Assembly: GCA_030431055.1 (NCBI GenBank)
Contig: JAUIJA010000001.1
Span: forward strand, 620,001 to 684,000
DNA from: Bacteroidia bacterium
GTDB lineage: Bacteria; Bacteroidota; Bacteroidia; Flavobacteriales; Flavobacteriaceae
DNA: 64,000 nucleotides
Direction: 5' to 3'
Below the pieces are notes generated by a model. That model ran no database searches. It saw nothing but the letters and a program-made list of their open reading frames with translations, and was not told the DNA's origin. A program made the position numbers and the translations under genes. Below, in pieces: positions 34,974 through 44,354 of this stretch. Every line of letters starts with the position of its first letter. The first letter of the stretch is position 1.

Positions 34974-37847
34974 ATGAAGTATATCCACAACGAAATTGAA
35001 GCCAAGTGGCAACAATATTGGGCTAAAGACCAAACGTTTAAAGCCGAAAACAATAGCGAATTACCTAAATATTATGTTTTAGACATGTTTCCTTATCCTT
35101 CTGGAGCAGGATTACACGTTGGGCATCCTCTAGGTTATATTGCTTCAGATATTGTGGCGCGCTACAAACGTCATCAAGGTTTTAATGTGTTGCATCCACA
35201 AGGTTACGATTCGTTCGGATTACCAGCTGAACAATATGCGATTCAAACAGGACAACATCCTGAAAAAACTACTCGTGAAAATATTACGCGTTACCGTGAG
35301 CAATTAGATAAAATCGGATTTTCATTTGATTGGAGTAGAGAAGTACGCACTTCAAATCCTGATTATTACAAATGGACACAATGGATTTTTATTCAATTAT
35401 TTGAATCTTGGTACAATAACAAGTCAAATAAAGCAGAAAGTATTTGTACTTTAATTCAAGAGTTTGAAAAGAATGGAAATAGCCAAATTGATGCAGTTTG
35501 CGATGATGAGGTAAAACCTTTTTCAGCTGCAGAATGGAATACATTTTCTTCTGAAGAACAACAAAAAATTTTATTACAATACAGATTAACCTATTTGGCC
35601 GAAACAGAAGTAAACTGGTGTCCGGCTTTAGGAACGGTTTTAGCCAATGACGAAATCGTAAACGGTGTTTCAGAACGTGGCGGACATCCTGTGATTCGTA
35701 AAAAAATGACACAATGGTCGATGCGAATTTCAGCTTATGCAGAACGTTTGTTACAAGGTTTAGAAACTATTGATTGGACAGAATCTTTAAAAGAATCACA
35801 ACGTAACTGGATTGGGAAATCGGTTGGAGCATCGGTTAAGTTTAAAGTCAAAAGTCAAAAGTCAAAAGAAGAACTTTCAGACTTTGGACATTCGACTTGT
35901 GACTATATTGAAGTTTTCACAACGCGTCCTGATACTATTTTTGGAGTTACGTTTATGACGTTAGCGCCAGAACATGAATTGGTTTCAAAAATTACAACTC
36001 CAGAACAAAAAGCTGAAATTGAAGCGTATGTAGAAGCAACTGCAAAACGTTCGGAAAGAGAACGTCAAGCTGATGTAAAAACTATTTCAGGTGTGTTTAC
36101 AGGAGCGTATGCTGAACATCCATTTACAAAAGAGCCTATTCCAATTTGGATTGGCGATTATGTTTTAGCAAGCTACGGAACTGGTGCTGTTATGGCGGTT
36201 CCTTGTGGAGATGAGCGCGATTACGCGTTTGCGAATTTCTTCAAAGGAACTAACGGAATGCCTGAAATTAAAAATATTTTCAATCAAGATATTTCTGAAG
36301 AAGCATTTGTTGGAAAAGAAGGTTTCGAATTGGTAAATTCTGATTTCTTAAACGGATTAGACTATAAAGCTGGAACGAAAAAAGTAATCGAACAATTAGA
36401 AAAAATAGGAGCGGGAAATGCAAAAGTAAATTACCGTTTACGTGATGCTGTTTTCTCTCGACAAAGATATTGGGGTGAACCTTTCCCAGTTTACTACGTA
36501 AATGGTTTACCACAAATGATTGGCAAAAAACACTTGCCAATTGTTTTACCAGAAGTTGAAAAATATTTACCAACAGAAGATGGTCAACCACCTTTAGGAA
36601 ATGCAACAACTTGGGCTTGGGATGCTGAAAAAAATACAGTTGTCAGTAATGATTTGATTGACAATGTAAAAGTATTTCCATTAGAATTGAACACAATGCC
36701 AGGTTGGGCGGGTTCGTCTTGGTATTGGATGCGTTACATGGATGCTCAAAATACTGAAGATTTTGCAAGTGAAGAAGCTTTGAATTATTGGCAAAATGTA
36801 GATTTATATATTGGTGGAAGCGAGCACGCAACCGGACATTTATTGTATTCTCGTTTTTGGAATAAATTCTTAAAAGATAGAGATATTGCACCAACAGAAG
36901 AACCGTTTCAAAAATTGATTAATCAAGGAATGATTTTGGGAAATTCTGCTTTTGTTTACAGAAGCGAAGATTCTAAAACTTTATATTCAAAAGGATTAAT
37001 TAAAGATAAAAATGTTCATCCGATTCACGTTGATTTATCATGCATAAATGACATTACTTCAGAATTAGATATTGAAAAATTCAAAGCGCATCCTTTATAT
37101 AAAGATTATGCGAATGCAGAATTTGTATTAGAAGACGGAAAATACATTGTGGGTCGCGAGGTTGAAAAAATGTCGAAATCGAAATACAATGTAGTTAATC
37201 CAGATGACATTTGTGAAGAATATGGCGCGGATACGTTGCGTTTATACGAAATGTTCTTGGGGCCACTTGAACAAGCAAAACCTTGGAATACCGCTGGAAT
37301 TACTGGAGTTTATGGTTTCTTGAAAAAACTATGGCGTTTGTATTTTGGTGATGATGGTTTCATTGTAACCAATGACGAGCCAACAAAAGATATGTACAAA
37401 TCGCTACACAAAACCATTAAAAAAGTAACAGAAGATATCGAGAATTTCTCTTTTAATACTTCGGTTTCTCAGTTTATGATTTGTGTAAATGAGCTGGCAC
37501 AACAAAAATGTCACCATAGAGCTATTTTAGAACCATTAGCGATTATTGTTGCACCATATGCGCCACACATTGCAGAAGAATTATGGAGTGCTTTAGGTCA
37601 CAAAGGTTCGATTGCAAAAGTTCCATTTCCTAAATTTGAAGCAAGTCATTTAGTGGAAAGCGAAAAAGAATATCCGGTTTCTTTTAACGGAAAAATGCGT
37701 TTTAAACTGAATTTAGCTTTAGATTTAACAAAAGACCAAATTGAAGAAATCGTGATGGCCGATGAGCGAACTCAAAATCAATTACAAGGTCGCGAACCTA
37801 AAAAGGTAATTATTGTTCCTGGAAAAATTATCAATATAGTAGGATAA
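34974..37847 (+). CDS. leuS: Leucyl-tRNA synthetase with a repeat-encoded insert
   Basis: The 957-residue class I synthetase charges tRNA-Leu. The HIGH-type motif is GLHVGHPLGY (about residues 47-56) and the KMSKS motif is VEKMSKSKYNVV. The editing domain begins at IEVFTTRPDTIFG. The protein is longer than the roughly 860 residues of E. coli because of an insertion around residues 137-190 after FIQLFESWYNNK (typical of Bacteroidota) and a low-complexity stretch KVKSQKSKEELSDFGHSTCD (residues 291-310) encoded by a DNA repeat. The insert lies between NWIGKSVGAS and the editing domain. Reading frame and motifs are intact. Confidence 0.97.
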   Translation: MKYIHNEIEAKWQQYWAKDQTFKAENNSELPKYYVLDMFPYPSGAGLHVGHPLGYIASDIVARYKRHQGFNVLHPQGYDSFGLPAEQYAIQTGQHPEKTTRENITRYREQLDKIGFSFDWSREVRTSNPDYYKWTQWIFIQLFESWYNNKSNKAESICTLIQEFEKNGNSQIDAVCDDEVKPFSAAEWNTFSSEEQQKILLQYRLTYLAETEVNWCPALGTVLANDEIVNGVSERGGHPVIRKKMTQWSMRISAYAERLLQGLETIDWTESLKESQRNWIGKSVGASVKFKVKSQKSKEELSDFGHSTCDYIEVFTTRPDTIFGVTFMTLAPEHELVSKITTPEQKAEIEAYVEATAKRSERERQADVKTISGVFTGAYAEHPFTKEPIPIWIGDYVLASYGTGAVMAVPCGDERDYAFANFFKGTNGMPEIKNIFNQDISEEAFVGKEGFELVNSDFLNGLDYKAGTKKVIEQLEKIGAGNAKVNYRLRDAVFSRQRYWGEPFPVYYVNGLPQMIGKKHLPIVLPEVEKYLPTEDGQPPLGNATTWAWDAEKNTVVSNDLIDNVKVFPLELNTMPGWAGSSWYWMRYMDAQNTEDFASEEALNYWQNVDLYIGGSEHATGHLLYSRFWNKFLKDRDIAPTEEPFQKLINQGMILGNSAFVYRSEDSKTLYSKGLIKDKNVHPIHVDLSCINDITSELDIEKFKAHPLYKDYANAEFVLEDGKYIVGREVEKMSKSKYNVVNPDDICEEYGADTLRLYEMFLGPLEQAKPWNTAGITGVYGFLKKLWRLYFGDDGFIVTNDEPTKDMYKSLHKTIKKVTEDIENFSFNTSVSQFMICVNELAQQKCHHRAILEPLAIIVAPYAPHIAEELWSALGHKGSIAKVPFPKFEASHLVESEKEYPVSFNGKMRFKLNLALDLTKDQIEEIVMADERTQNQLQGREPKKVIIVPGKIINIVG
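35844..35913 (+). repeat. AAAGTCA-type repeat translated within leuS
   Basis: Three tandem AAAGTCA units (35844-35864) are followed by a degenerate opposite arm with ctttcagactttgg and cgacttgtgac. The arms resemble the intergenic ctttcgacttttcac / acttttgact element at 62841-62870 on the other strand. Here the unit is in frame, encoding about residues 291-311 of LeuS. Confidence 0.7.
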
Positions 37848-37872
37848 CTTATTGTCTATAAAATTATAATGT

Positions 37873-37905
37873 AAAGTGTCGGTAGAATTTACCGACACTT
37901 TTTTT
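37873..37905 (+). terminator. Terminator of leuS
   Basis: A 12-bp perfect stem aaagtgtcggta / taccgacacttt with 5-nt loop, then a T-run, 25 bp after the leuS stop. The remaining bases up to 38124 show no further gene. Confidence 0.93.
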
Positions 37906-38124
37906 ATTTAACAAAAGTTACTAAAAATGTTTCTTTTATAGAAAAATACAGTCTGAGTAAAAATTTACTTACATAAATAATGGTATAAGTGTTAAAATTT
38001 TAAATTTTACATAAAAAGATTGGGTTTTGTGCTTTTATATTTTATATATTTAAAAATCAAACAGTTAGTTTGGTGGCTATAAAAAAGATTCTACTAGTTT
38101 TATTAATCCCCAAATCGATGAACT

Positions 38125-38742
38125 ATGAAGAACACAACTACACCTTCAGTTTTAGCATTACTTTTAATGTGTTTCAATTTTGCGCTTGTACAAGCACAAA
38201 ATGTAAATCAAGCTTCTGACGCAAGTCAAAAGGTAATTCAAAATTTATCAACATTACTTAGCAATTCTTCTAATTACAAGAATTATAAAGTAATTGAAAA
38301 AAATGCAATTGCAGACTTTCAATCTAATTTAGGAAATTATGTAAAGCAAGAAAAAGCAAAACAAAGTAAAATTTCCAGCCAACTTCAAACTAAAGAAAGT
38401 ACAATTTCAGCTTTACAAGCTAAAGTTTTAAATCTTGAAAATTCAAATCAGTTATTGTTAGCCGATACTAAAACAGTTAGTTTTTTAGGCTTGGATGTTA
38501 ATAAAACAATGTTTACGGTTTCGATGTTTTTGTTGTTTTTGTCGTCATTAGTGTTTTCGGGAATTTTATTTTTAAAGTTTCAAAGAGCTAATGAAATTAC
38601 ACAAAGTTCAAAATCGGTTTTAAAAGATTTAGAAGATGAATATGAAACGTTTCGAAGAGTTTGTATTCAACGCGAACAAGATTTAAAGCGAAAATTATTT
38701 GATGAAAGAAAAAAAACGAATAATTACCGAAATGCTTCTTAA
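38125..38742 (+). CDS. Exported coiled-coil protein with one C-terminal membrane helix
   Basis: A 205-residue protein with a signal peptide (LALLLMCFNFALVQAQ), a Gln/Ser/Asn-rich helical region with heptad-like pattern (about residues 65-112; KEQ/KL repeats ending LQAKVLNLENSNQLLL), a single membrane helix (TMFTVSMFLLFLSSLVFSGILFL) and a charged tail with LKDLEDEYETFRRVCIQREQDLKRK. It is probably an inner-membrane protein with a periplasmic coiled coil and cytoplasmic tail. I do not recognise the family. A hairpin terminator follows immediately. Confidence 0.7.
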   Translation: MKNTTTPSVLALLLMCFNFALVQAQNVNQASDASQKVIQNLSTLLSNSSNYKNYKVIEKNAIADFQSNLGNYVKQEKAKQSKISSQLQTKESTISALQAKVLNLENSNQLLLADTKTVSFLGLDVNKTMFTVSMFLLFLSSLVFSGILFLKFQRANEITQSSKSVLKDLEDEYETFRRVCIQREQDLKRKLFDERKKTNNYRNAS

Positions 38743-38747
38743 AGTTT

Positions 38748-38773
38748 AAGCCTTCATTTTGAAGGCTTTTTTT
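38748..38773 (+). terminator. Terminator after the coiled-coil membrane protein
   Basis: Stem aagccttc / gaaggctt with 5-nt loop and a T-run, 5 bp after the stop codon. Confidence 0.88.
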
Positions 38774-38844
38774 ATGTTTTGACAATAATTTTTGTAACTT
38801 TTTTTTAAAACTGCGTATAATAAGTAAACGATAAATTTTACACA

Positions 38845-39261
38845 ATGGAAAAAAGAAACGCAGGAAAATTAGTTTTTGGCATATTATTTTTTGGAGTATT
38901 TTTAATAATGGCGTTAATGTTTGGTTTACCAAGATATAACGTTTGGCAACAAGAAATGGCAGGTAAAGCTGAAATGGCAAAAGCCGAACAAAACCGAAGA
39001 ATTTTAGTTGAAGAAGCAAAAGCAAAATTAGAAGCCGAAAAACTGAATGCACAAGCCGAAATTGAGCGTGCAAAAGGTATGGCAGAAGCAATGAAGTTAG
39101 AAAACGGAACGCTAACAGAAACGTACAATCAATATTTGTTTATAAGAACACTTGAAAAATTAGCTGATAAAGGCGATTTGCCTCAAATTATCTATATTCC
39201 TTCAAACGGAATGTTGCCTGTTATGGATGTTAATAAACCAAAATCAAGTTTAGCAGAGTAA
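38845..39261 (+). CDS. SPFH-like C-terminal half: membrane-anchored helical protein
   Basis: A 138-residue protein with one N-terminal membrane helix (LVFGILFFGVFLIMALMFGLP), then an Ala/Glu/Lys-rich helix (residues 36-92; AKAKLEAEKLNAQAEIERAKGMAEAM) and a C-terminal IIYIPSNGMLPVMDV. The helix and the IIYIP segment look like the tail of prohibitin/SPFH proteins (AEIERAKG and PQIIYIP), but the SPFH domain itself is absent between helix and anchor. It may be a minimal member, or scaffold for a membrane complex. No frameshifted remnant of the missing domain is seen upstream. Confidence 0.65.
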   Translation: MEKRNAGKLVFGILFFGVFLIMALMFGLPRYNVWQQEMAGKAEMAKAEQNRRILVEEAKAKLEAEKLNAQAEIERAKGMAEAMKLENGTLTETYNQYLFIRTLEKLADKGDLPQIIYIPSNGMLPVMDVNKPKSSLAE

Positions 39262-39341
39262 GAAATTAAAAAATACGAAGTGCATACTTTAAAGAAGAGT
39301 TCTGGATTGATTGCATTTATCACACTTTGTCGCTAATCAAT

Positions 39342-39359
39342 GTCAAACTGACAGAATCT
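39342..39359. repeat. Intergenic repeat, GTCA/CAGAATCT family, short copy
   Basis: GTCAAACTGACAGAATCT includes the palindromic core gtcaaactgac and ends like the copy at 13188. It lies upstream of the zinc peptidase gene. Confidence 0.45.
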
Positions 39360-39407
39360 ATTTTTTGGTTCAAAATTTGATTATCTTTATCCTATAAATT
39401 TAAAATT

Positions 39408-40103
39408 ATGTATACATATTATATTTTAATTGGAGCAATTGCACTTTTTAGTTGGATGGTGAGTAGTCGTTTAAAAAGCAAATTTGCGAAATATTCTAAA
39501 GTTCACTTGCGCAACGGAATGAGCGGAGCTGAAATTGCTGAAAAGATGCTTCACGACCACGGAATTACAGATGTTAGAGTTATTTCAACTTCGGGTAGTT
39601 TAACCGATCATTATAATCCGCAAAATAAAACTGTTAATTTATCAGAAGCAGTTTATAATCAACGAAATGCTGCGGCTGCGGCGGTAGCTGCTCATGAGTG
39701 TGGTCATGCTGTACAACATGCACAAGCTTATAGTTGGTTGCAAATGCGTTCGAAAATGGTACCTATGGTAAATATTTCCTCTTCATTATCACAATGGTTA
39801 ATTATGGGTGGATTAATTTTAGGTATTGCTTCAAAATCAGGTATAGGTTATTATGTAGCAATTGCGGGTCTAATTTTAATGGCAGTAGCAACAGCGTTTA
39901 GTTTTGTGACGTTGCCAGTTGAGTATGATGCGAGTAATAGAGCGCTTGCTTGGTTGAAAAACAAAAACATGTTGAGTCAACAAGAATATACTGGAGCAGA
40001 AGATGCTTTAAAATGGGCTGCAAGAACTTATGTTGTAGCTGCACTTGGAGCTTTAGCGTCATTAATATATTGGGCGTGGCAAATTCTAGGAAGTAGAAAT
40101 TAA
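39408..40103 (+). CDS. Zinc metallopeptidase, YugP-like
   Basis: A 231-residue membrane protease. The zinc motif is HECGH (H96, E97, H100) in VAAHECGHAVQHAQAYSWL. Helices flank it: residues 4-20, two near 121-155 (LIMGGLILGIASKSGIGYYVAIAGLILMAVA) and one near the C-terminus. The third ligand may be the Glu in VEYDASNRAL. This matches the YugP/Peptidase_Mcp-type neutral zinc peptidase. It acts in the inner membrane on unknown substrates. It is followed by a bidirectional terminator. Confidence 0.88.
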   Translation: MYTYYILIGAIALFSWMVSSRLKSKFAKYSKVHLRNGMSGAEIAEKMLHDHGITDVRVISTSGSLTDHYNPQNKTVNLSEAVYNQRNAAAAAVAAHECGHAVQHAQAYSWLQMRSKMVPMVNISSSLSQWLIMGGLILGIASKSGIGYYVAIAGLILMAVATAFSFVTLPVEYDASNRALAWLKNKNMLSQQEYTGAEDALKWAARTYVVAALGALASLIYWAWQILGSRN

Positions 40104-40127
40104 GTTTTATCTTAAATAAGAGTATTA

Positions 40128-40153
40128 AAAAAATCCGCTAAAAGCGGATTTTT
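40128..40153. terminator. Bidirectional terminator between the zinc peptidase and lrp genes
   Basis: Stem aatccgct / agcggatt with loop AAA, flanked by A-run and T-run, between convergent genes. Confidence 0.88.
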
Positions 40154-40157
40154 CTAT

Positions 40158-40628
40158 TTACAATTGTATTTGTCTGTCAATCTGTTGGTCTAATGAAATA
40201 AATGTTTCGGTTCTAGAAACACCATCGATTTGTTGGATTTTTTTATTTAATAGTTGCATTAGATGTTCATTGTCTTTACAAATAATTTTAACGAGTATAC
40301 TCCAGTTTCCAGTTGTATAATGGCATTCTAAAACTTCTGGAATTTTCTTTAGTTCTCTTACTGCTTCTGGATTACTCATTGCTTTATCGAGATAAATCCC
40401 TACAAAAGCCATAGTGCTGTAACCTAAAACTTTAGTGTCAACCACAAATTTAGAACCCGAAATTACACCAGCTTGCTCTAATTTTCGCAAACGCTGATGA
40501 ATAGCAGCGCCAGAAATTCCTATTTTATTTGCAATTTGAAGAATTGGTTTTCGAGCATCGTTCATTAAATCGCGAAGAATTTCTTTGTCTATTCCGTCTA
40601 TTTCTATCTGTAGTTGATTTATTTTCAC
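40158..40628 (-). CDS. Lrp/AsnC-family transcriptional regulator
   Basis: A 156-residue protein starting at GTG (40628), with an N-terminal helix-turn-helix (KPILQIANKIGISGAAIHQRLRKLEQAGVISG) and the AsnC-type ligand-binding RAM domain (VLECHYTTGNWSILVKIICKDNEHL). Lrp-type regulators bind amino acids and form octamers. It lies downstream of the saccharopine dehydrogenase gene on the same strand after a hairpin terminator, so it may have its own promoter. A role in lysine metabolism is suggested by the neighbour only. Confidence 0.92.
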   Translation of the reverse strand: MKINQLQIEIDGIDKEILRDLMNDARKPILQIANKIGISGAAIHQRLRKLEQAGVISGSKFVVDTKVLGYSTMAFVGIYLDKAMSNPEAVRELKKIPEVLECHYTTGNWSILVKIICKDNEHLMQLLNKKIQQIDGVSRTETFISLDQQIDRQIQL

Positions 40629-40661
40629 TATAAAAAAATTTTAGTTTAAAATTAAAACAAA

Positions 40662-40690
40662 AATTCCCAATTTGATTGAAATTGGGAATT
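40662..40690 (-). terminator. Terminator after the saccharopine dehydrogenase gene
   Basis: A 12-bp perfect stem aattcccaattt / aaattgggaatt with 5-nt loop. Read on the minus strand it is followed by a T-rich stretch. Confidence 0.82.
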
Positions 40691-40713
40691 AATATTTTTA
40701 AAATTAGTTTTAA

Positions 40714-42084
40714 TTAACTAGAAACGTTATTTGGATTATATCCTAAATACGGAACTTCAATTTCTTTAAATGTAATACCATACTCTTCTAATTCCTTTAA
40801 GATAGGATTGTAAACTTCTTTAGAAATAGGCAATTGAACTCCTGGAGTTGTAATTTCACCATTTAAAATGCGTAGCGTCGCCATTGCAACGGGTAAACCT
40901 ACAGTTTTTGCCATCGCTGTATTGATTTGGTCATCTCCAATGCAGACCATAGTAGAATCGATTTGATGTTTGTCTCCGTTTAGTTCGTAACCAAATTTGT
41001 GATACATAACAATCATGTCTTTATCATCAGATTCAAGCGTCCATTTTTCAGAAAGTATTTTTTCTAAAATTTGAGCTGGAGTAGCATTTTTTAATTCAAC
41101 TTTTTTATCACTATTAAATAAATCTAGCTCTAAAAGTTTGTCCCAAATAATATCATCTTGATCAATTTTTTGCACATGACGTAATTTTATTTCAACTGTA
41201 TCTGTAGGGTGATAAGGCAAGAATGAATTTGTAAATTCTCTGTAACTCATGTTTTCAGAATCTTCAATAGTATAAGAATCATCTGTCATGCCTAATTGTA
41301 CTAAAATATCCCAAGCTCGAGAATAACCAACACGCCTAATAGTTCCTCTATAAACCGTTAAAGCGTCGTCTAAACCGTAAACACTTCTGTATTTTAAAGA
41401 ATCGCGATTAGCATAGGCTTCAAATCTTCCGTAACCTTCAACTTCTAAAAATTCAGTTCTTCTGAATAATTTGTTGTAAGGAATATATTTGTATGTGCCT
41501 TCTTGAATGAACTTTGCTGCGCCGCCTTGTCCGGCCAAAACAACATTTCTTGGATTCCAAGTGAATTTATAATTCCAAAGGTTGTTGTCGCTTTCTGGAG
41601 CAACTAAACCACCACAAAATGACTCAAATAAAAGTATGTTTCCATCTTTAGCTCTAACTTCATCTAAAACTTTCATAGCGCTCATGTGATCGATTCCAGG
41701 ATCAAGACCAATTTCATTCATTAAAATAATGCCTTTTTCTTTTGCAGTTTCATTTAAGGCTTGCATTTCCTTACTAATATAAGAAGCAGTAACCATATGC
41801 TTTCCAAAAGAAATACAATCTTTAGCAACTTCAATGTGTAAATGTGCTGGAAGCATTGAAACTACAATATCAGCATCTTGAATTTCTTTATAGCGTTGTG
41901 ATTCGTTAAATATGTCAAAAGCAATTGCTCTTGCGTTTTTATGATTGTTGGTTTTTTGCTGCGCCAATTCTTCAGATAAATCAGCAATTGTTATAAACAA
42001 ATTTTCTTTTTCTGATTTGTCTAGTAAATATTTTATCAATGACGATGCTGAGCGACCAGCACCAATAACTAAAATCTTTCTCAT
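40714..42084 (-). CDS. Saccharopine dehydrogenase family protein
   Basis: From the ATG at 42084 (MRKILVIGAGRSASSLIKYLL) the protein has 456 residues with an NAD(P)-binding Rossmann start. The longer frame to 42117 adds 11 residues before the glycine loop and is unlikely. Conserved blocks include ADIVVSMLPAHLH, MNEIGLDPGIDHMSAMKVLDEV and the substrate region YRGTIRRVGYSRAW. The family includes saccharopine dehydrogenases of lysine catabolism. No lysine-ketoglutarate reductase partner is visible. An Lrp-family regulator gene follows. Confidence 0.88.
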   Translation of the reverse strand: MRKILVIGAGRSASSLIKYLLDKSEKENLFITIADLSEELAQQKTNNHKNARAIAFDIFNESQRYKEIQDADIVVSMLPAHLHIEVAKDCISFGKHMVTASYISKEMQALNETAKEKGIILMNEIGLDPGIDHMSAMKVLDEVRAKDGNILLFESFCGGLVAPESDNNLWNYKFTWNPRNVVLAGQGGAAKFIQEGTYKYIPYNKLFRRTEFLEVEGYGRFEAYANRDSLKYRSVYGLDDALTVYRGTIRRVGYSRAWDILVQLGMTDDSYTIEDSENMSYREFTNSFLPYHPTDTVEIKLRHVQKIDQDDIIWDKLLELDLFNSDKKVELKNATPAQILEKILSEKWTLESDDKDMIVMYHKFGYELNGDKHQIDSTMVCIGDDQINTAMAKTVGLPVAMATLRILNGEITTPGVQLPISKEVYNPILKELEEYGITFKEIEVPYLGYNPNNVSS

Positions 42085-42181
42085 TATGGGGGTTTTAAAC
42101 GAAAGACGAAAATACAAAATGTAGCTATCTAATAAAAGGTTTTATTGATTAATGTCATTATTTAACATAAAATGAAAGTGC

Positions 42182-42189
42182 TATATTTG
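42182..42189 (+). promoter_or_regulatory. Predicted -7 element of the DUF423 gene
   Basis: TATATTTG matches TAnnTTTG, 16 bp before the ATG at 42206. No TTG at the expected distance. Confidence 0.5.
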
Positions 42190-42205
42190 TTGAAATAAAT
42201 TAATT

Positions 42206-42595
42206 ATGGAGAAAAAAATAATAATAACTGCATTAGTTTTAGGAGTAACTGCGATAATTTTAGGAGCGTTTGGTGCTCACGGATTAAAAAAAGTATTGCA
42301 ACCAGAGCAGCTAGTTTCGTTTGAGACAGGTGTTCGTTATCAAATGTATCACGCTTTATTTTTGTTGTTTGTAGGGAATTTTAGTTGGCTTGCCTTAAAA
42401 GAGAAAACGATTGTTTTTTACCTAGTATTGGTGGGAATAGTGTTTTTCTCTGGCTCTATTTATTTGCTGAGTACTTCTGCATTAACAGGTTTAAAAGCAA
42501 AGTTTTTAGGTCCGGTTACGCCAATAGGAGGTTTGTTTTTAATAGCCTCTTGGATTTATTTATTGTATGCAGTCATAATAAAAAACAGTAATTAA
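42206..42595 (+). CDS. DUF423 membrane protein
   Basis: A 129-residue protein with four hydrophobic helices and the DUF423 hallmark GAFGAHGLKKVL (about residues 21-32), followed by TGVRYQMYHALFLLFVG. The last two helices hold LVGIVFFSGSIYLLST and GPVTPIGGLFLIASWIYLL. It is widespread in bacteria, but its function is unknown. It has its own predicted promoter and precedes pckA by 67 bp. Confidence 0.9.
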   Translation: MEKKIIITALVLGVTAIILGAFGAHGLKKVLQPEQLVSFETGVRYQMYHALFLLFVGNFSWLALKEKTIVFYLVLVGIVFFSGSIYLLSTSALTGLKAKFLGPVTPIGGLFLIASWIYLLYAVIIKNSN

Positions 42596-42620
42596 ATCAA
42601 GTAAACTTAAATAAAATTCA

Positions 42621-42628
42621 TAATTTTG
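42621..42628 (+). promoter_or_regulatory. Predicted -7 element of pckA
   Basis: TAATTTTG matches TAnnTTTG, 34 bp before the pckA ATG. No clear TTG at 17-23 bp upstream. Confidence 0.5.
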
Positions 42629-42662
42629 CACTTTAAAATTTAACAACATAACTTACGATTCT

Positions 42663-44288
42663 ATGGAGAATTATATTCAAAAATCGAAGAAAATTTCACT
42701 AGAAAAATACGGAATTCAAAATGTAAGCGAAATCGTTTACAACCCTTCATACGATAATTTATATGATGCTGAATTAAGTTCAGCTTTAAGTGGATTTGAA
42801 AAAGGTCAGCTTTCTGAACTAGGTGCTGTAAATGTAATGACGGGTGAATTTACAGGTCGTTCACCTAAAGATAAATACATCGTAAAAGACGAAACTACTA
42901 AAGATACAATTTGGTGGACATCAGAAAAAGCAAAAAACGACAACAAACCTATTTCAACAGAAACCTGGAATGCATTAAAAGAAGTTTCTGTAAATCAATT
43001 ATCGGGTAAAAAATTATATGTGGTTGATGCGTTTTGTGGAGCAAACGAAAATACACGTTTAAAAGTTCGTTTTATTATGGAAGTAGCGTGGCAAGCGCAC
43101 TTTGTTACAAATATGTTTATTCGTCCTACAGCTGAAGAATTAGAAAATTTTGGCGAGCCTGATTTCGTAGTAATGAACGCTTCTAAAACATCGTTTAAAG
43201 ATTACGCAAAACACGGATTAAATTCTGAAGTTTTTGTAGCATTCAATTTAACTGAAAAAGTTCAATTAATAGGTGGAACTTGGTACGGTGGTGAAATGAA
43301 AAAAGGTATGTTCGCTATGATGAACTACTATTTACCATTACAAGGAATTGCTTCAATGCACTGTTCTGCAAATAAAGGAAAAGATGGCGACGTAGCTGTT
43401 TTCTTTGGTTTGTCTGGTACAGGAAAAACAACTTTATCAACTGATCCAAAAAGAGAATTAATTGGTGATGACGAGCACGGATGGGATAATGAAGGTGTTT
43501 TTAACTTTGAAGGAGGTTGTTATGCAAAAACAATCAATTTAAGTAAAGAAAACGAACCAGATATTTATGGAGCAATAAAAAAAGATGCATTATTAGAAAA
43601 TGTTACTTTAGACGAAAATGGTAAAATCGACTTTTCTGATGGTTCTATAACTCAAAATACTCGTGTTTCTTATCCTATTTATCACATTAATAATATTGTA
43701 AAGCCAGTTTCAAAAGCTGGTCATGCAACTAAAGTAATTTTCTTAACTGCAGATGCTTTTGGTGTTATGCCGCCAGTTTCTAAATTAACTCCAGAGCAAA
43801 CGAAATATTATTTCTTATCTGGATTTACAGCTAAATTAGCAGGAACAGAAAGAGGAGTTACTGAACCACAACCAACATTCTCTGCTTGTTTTGGTGAGGC
43901 GTTTTTAACGTTGCATCCAACAAAATATGGTAAGGAATTAGTAAAGAAAATGGAGCAAAATAATGCTACAGCTTATATGGTAAATACGGGTTGGAACGGA
44001 ACAGGTAAAAGAATTTCAATTAAAGATACTCGTGCTATAATTGATAGAATTTTAGACGGTTCTATTGAAAAAGCTGATACGAAGATGATTCCAGTTTTTA
44101 ATTTTGAAGTGCCAACAGATTTAGAAGAAGTAAACGCAGCTATTTTAGATCCTAGAGATACTTATGCTGATGCTTCAGAATGGGAAACAAAAGCTAAAAA
44201 CTTAGCTGAAAAATTTATTAAAAACTTTGAAGGATATACTGATAATGATGAAGGGAAAGATTTAGTAAAATCTGGACCTCAATTATAA
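42663..44288 (+). CDS. pckA: Phosphoenolpyruvate carboxykinase (ATP)
   Basis: A 541-residue enzyme converting oxaloacetate and ATP to phosphoenolpyruvate, ADP and CO2, the first step of gluconeogenesis. The P-loop is [15 protein letters not shown]. The metal and substrate-binding segments are [38 protein letters not shown] and [18 protein letters not shown]. The ATP-type fold is indicated by length and the kinase motifs. It stands alone with its own promoter-like element and is followed by a strong terminator. Confidence 0.98.
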   Translation: MENYIQKSKKISLEKYGIQNVSEIVYNPSYDNLYDAELSSALSGFEKGQLSELGAVNVMTGEFTGRSPKDKYIVKDETTKDTIWWTSEKAKNDNKPISTETWNALKEVSVNQLSGKKLYVVDAFCGANENTRLKVRFIMEVAWQAHFVTNMFIRPTAEELENFGEPDFVVMNASKTSFKDYAKHGLNSEVFVAFNLTEKVQLIGGTWYGGEMKKGMFAMMNYYLPLQGIASMHCSANKGKDGDVAVFFGLSGTGKTTLSTDPKRELIGDDEHGWDNEGVFNFEGGCYAKTINLSKENEPDIYGAIKKDALLENVTLDENGKIDFSDGSITQNTRVSYPIYHINNIVKPVSKAGHATKVIFLTADAFGVMPPVSKLTPEQTKYYFLSGFTAKLAGTERGVTEPQPTFSACFGEAFLTLHPTKYGKELVKKMEQNNATAYMVNTGWNGTGKRISIKDTRAIIDRILDGSIEKADTKMIPVFNFEVPTDLEEVNAAILDPRDTYADASEWETKAKNLAEKFIKNFEGYTDNDEGKDLVKSGPQL

Positions 44289-44303
44289 GAATACTATATA
44301 AAC

Positions 44304-44338
44304 AAAAAAGGGTTTTCAATTGAAAACCCTTTTTTTTA
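44304..44338. terminator. Terminator of pckA, bidirectional
   Basis: A perfect palindrome aagggttttc / gaaaaccctt around AATT, flanked by A- and T-runs, between pckA and the convergent hemD-like gene. Confidence 0.92.
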
Positions 44339-44354
44339 TGTAATATTTTTGAAA

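Noticed and set aside
35844..35868. CRISPR array from the tandem 7-mers
   Set aside because: The units are only 7 bp, without spacers, inside a coding gene.
35844..35913. Intein or intron within leuS
   Set aside because: The segment is too short, fully in frame and has no splicing motifs; a translated repeat fits better.
38597..39128. Two antisense frames (164 and 96 codons) over the coiled-coil and SPFH-like genes
   Set aside because: Low-complexity Leu/Phe-rich products result from reading Lys/Glu-rich helices backwards; a terminator also splits the longer frame.
38845..39261. Pseudogene remnant of a full-length SPFH protein
   Set aside because: The upstream 80 bases hold a terminator and no SPFH-coding remnants, and the frame has its own start and membrane anchor.
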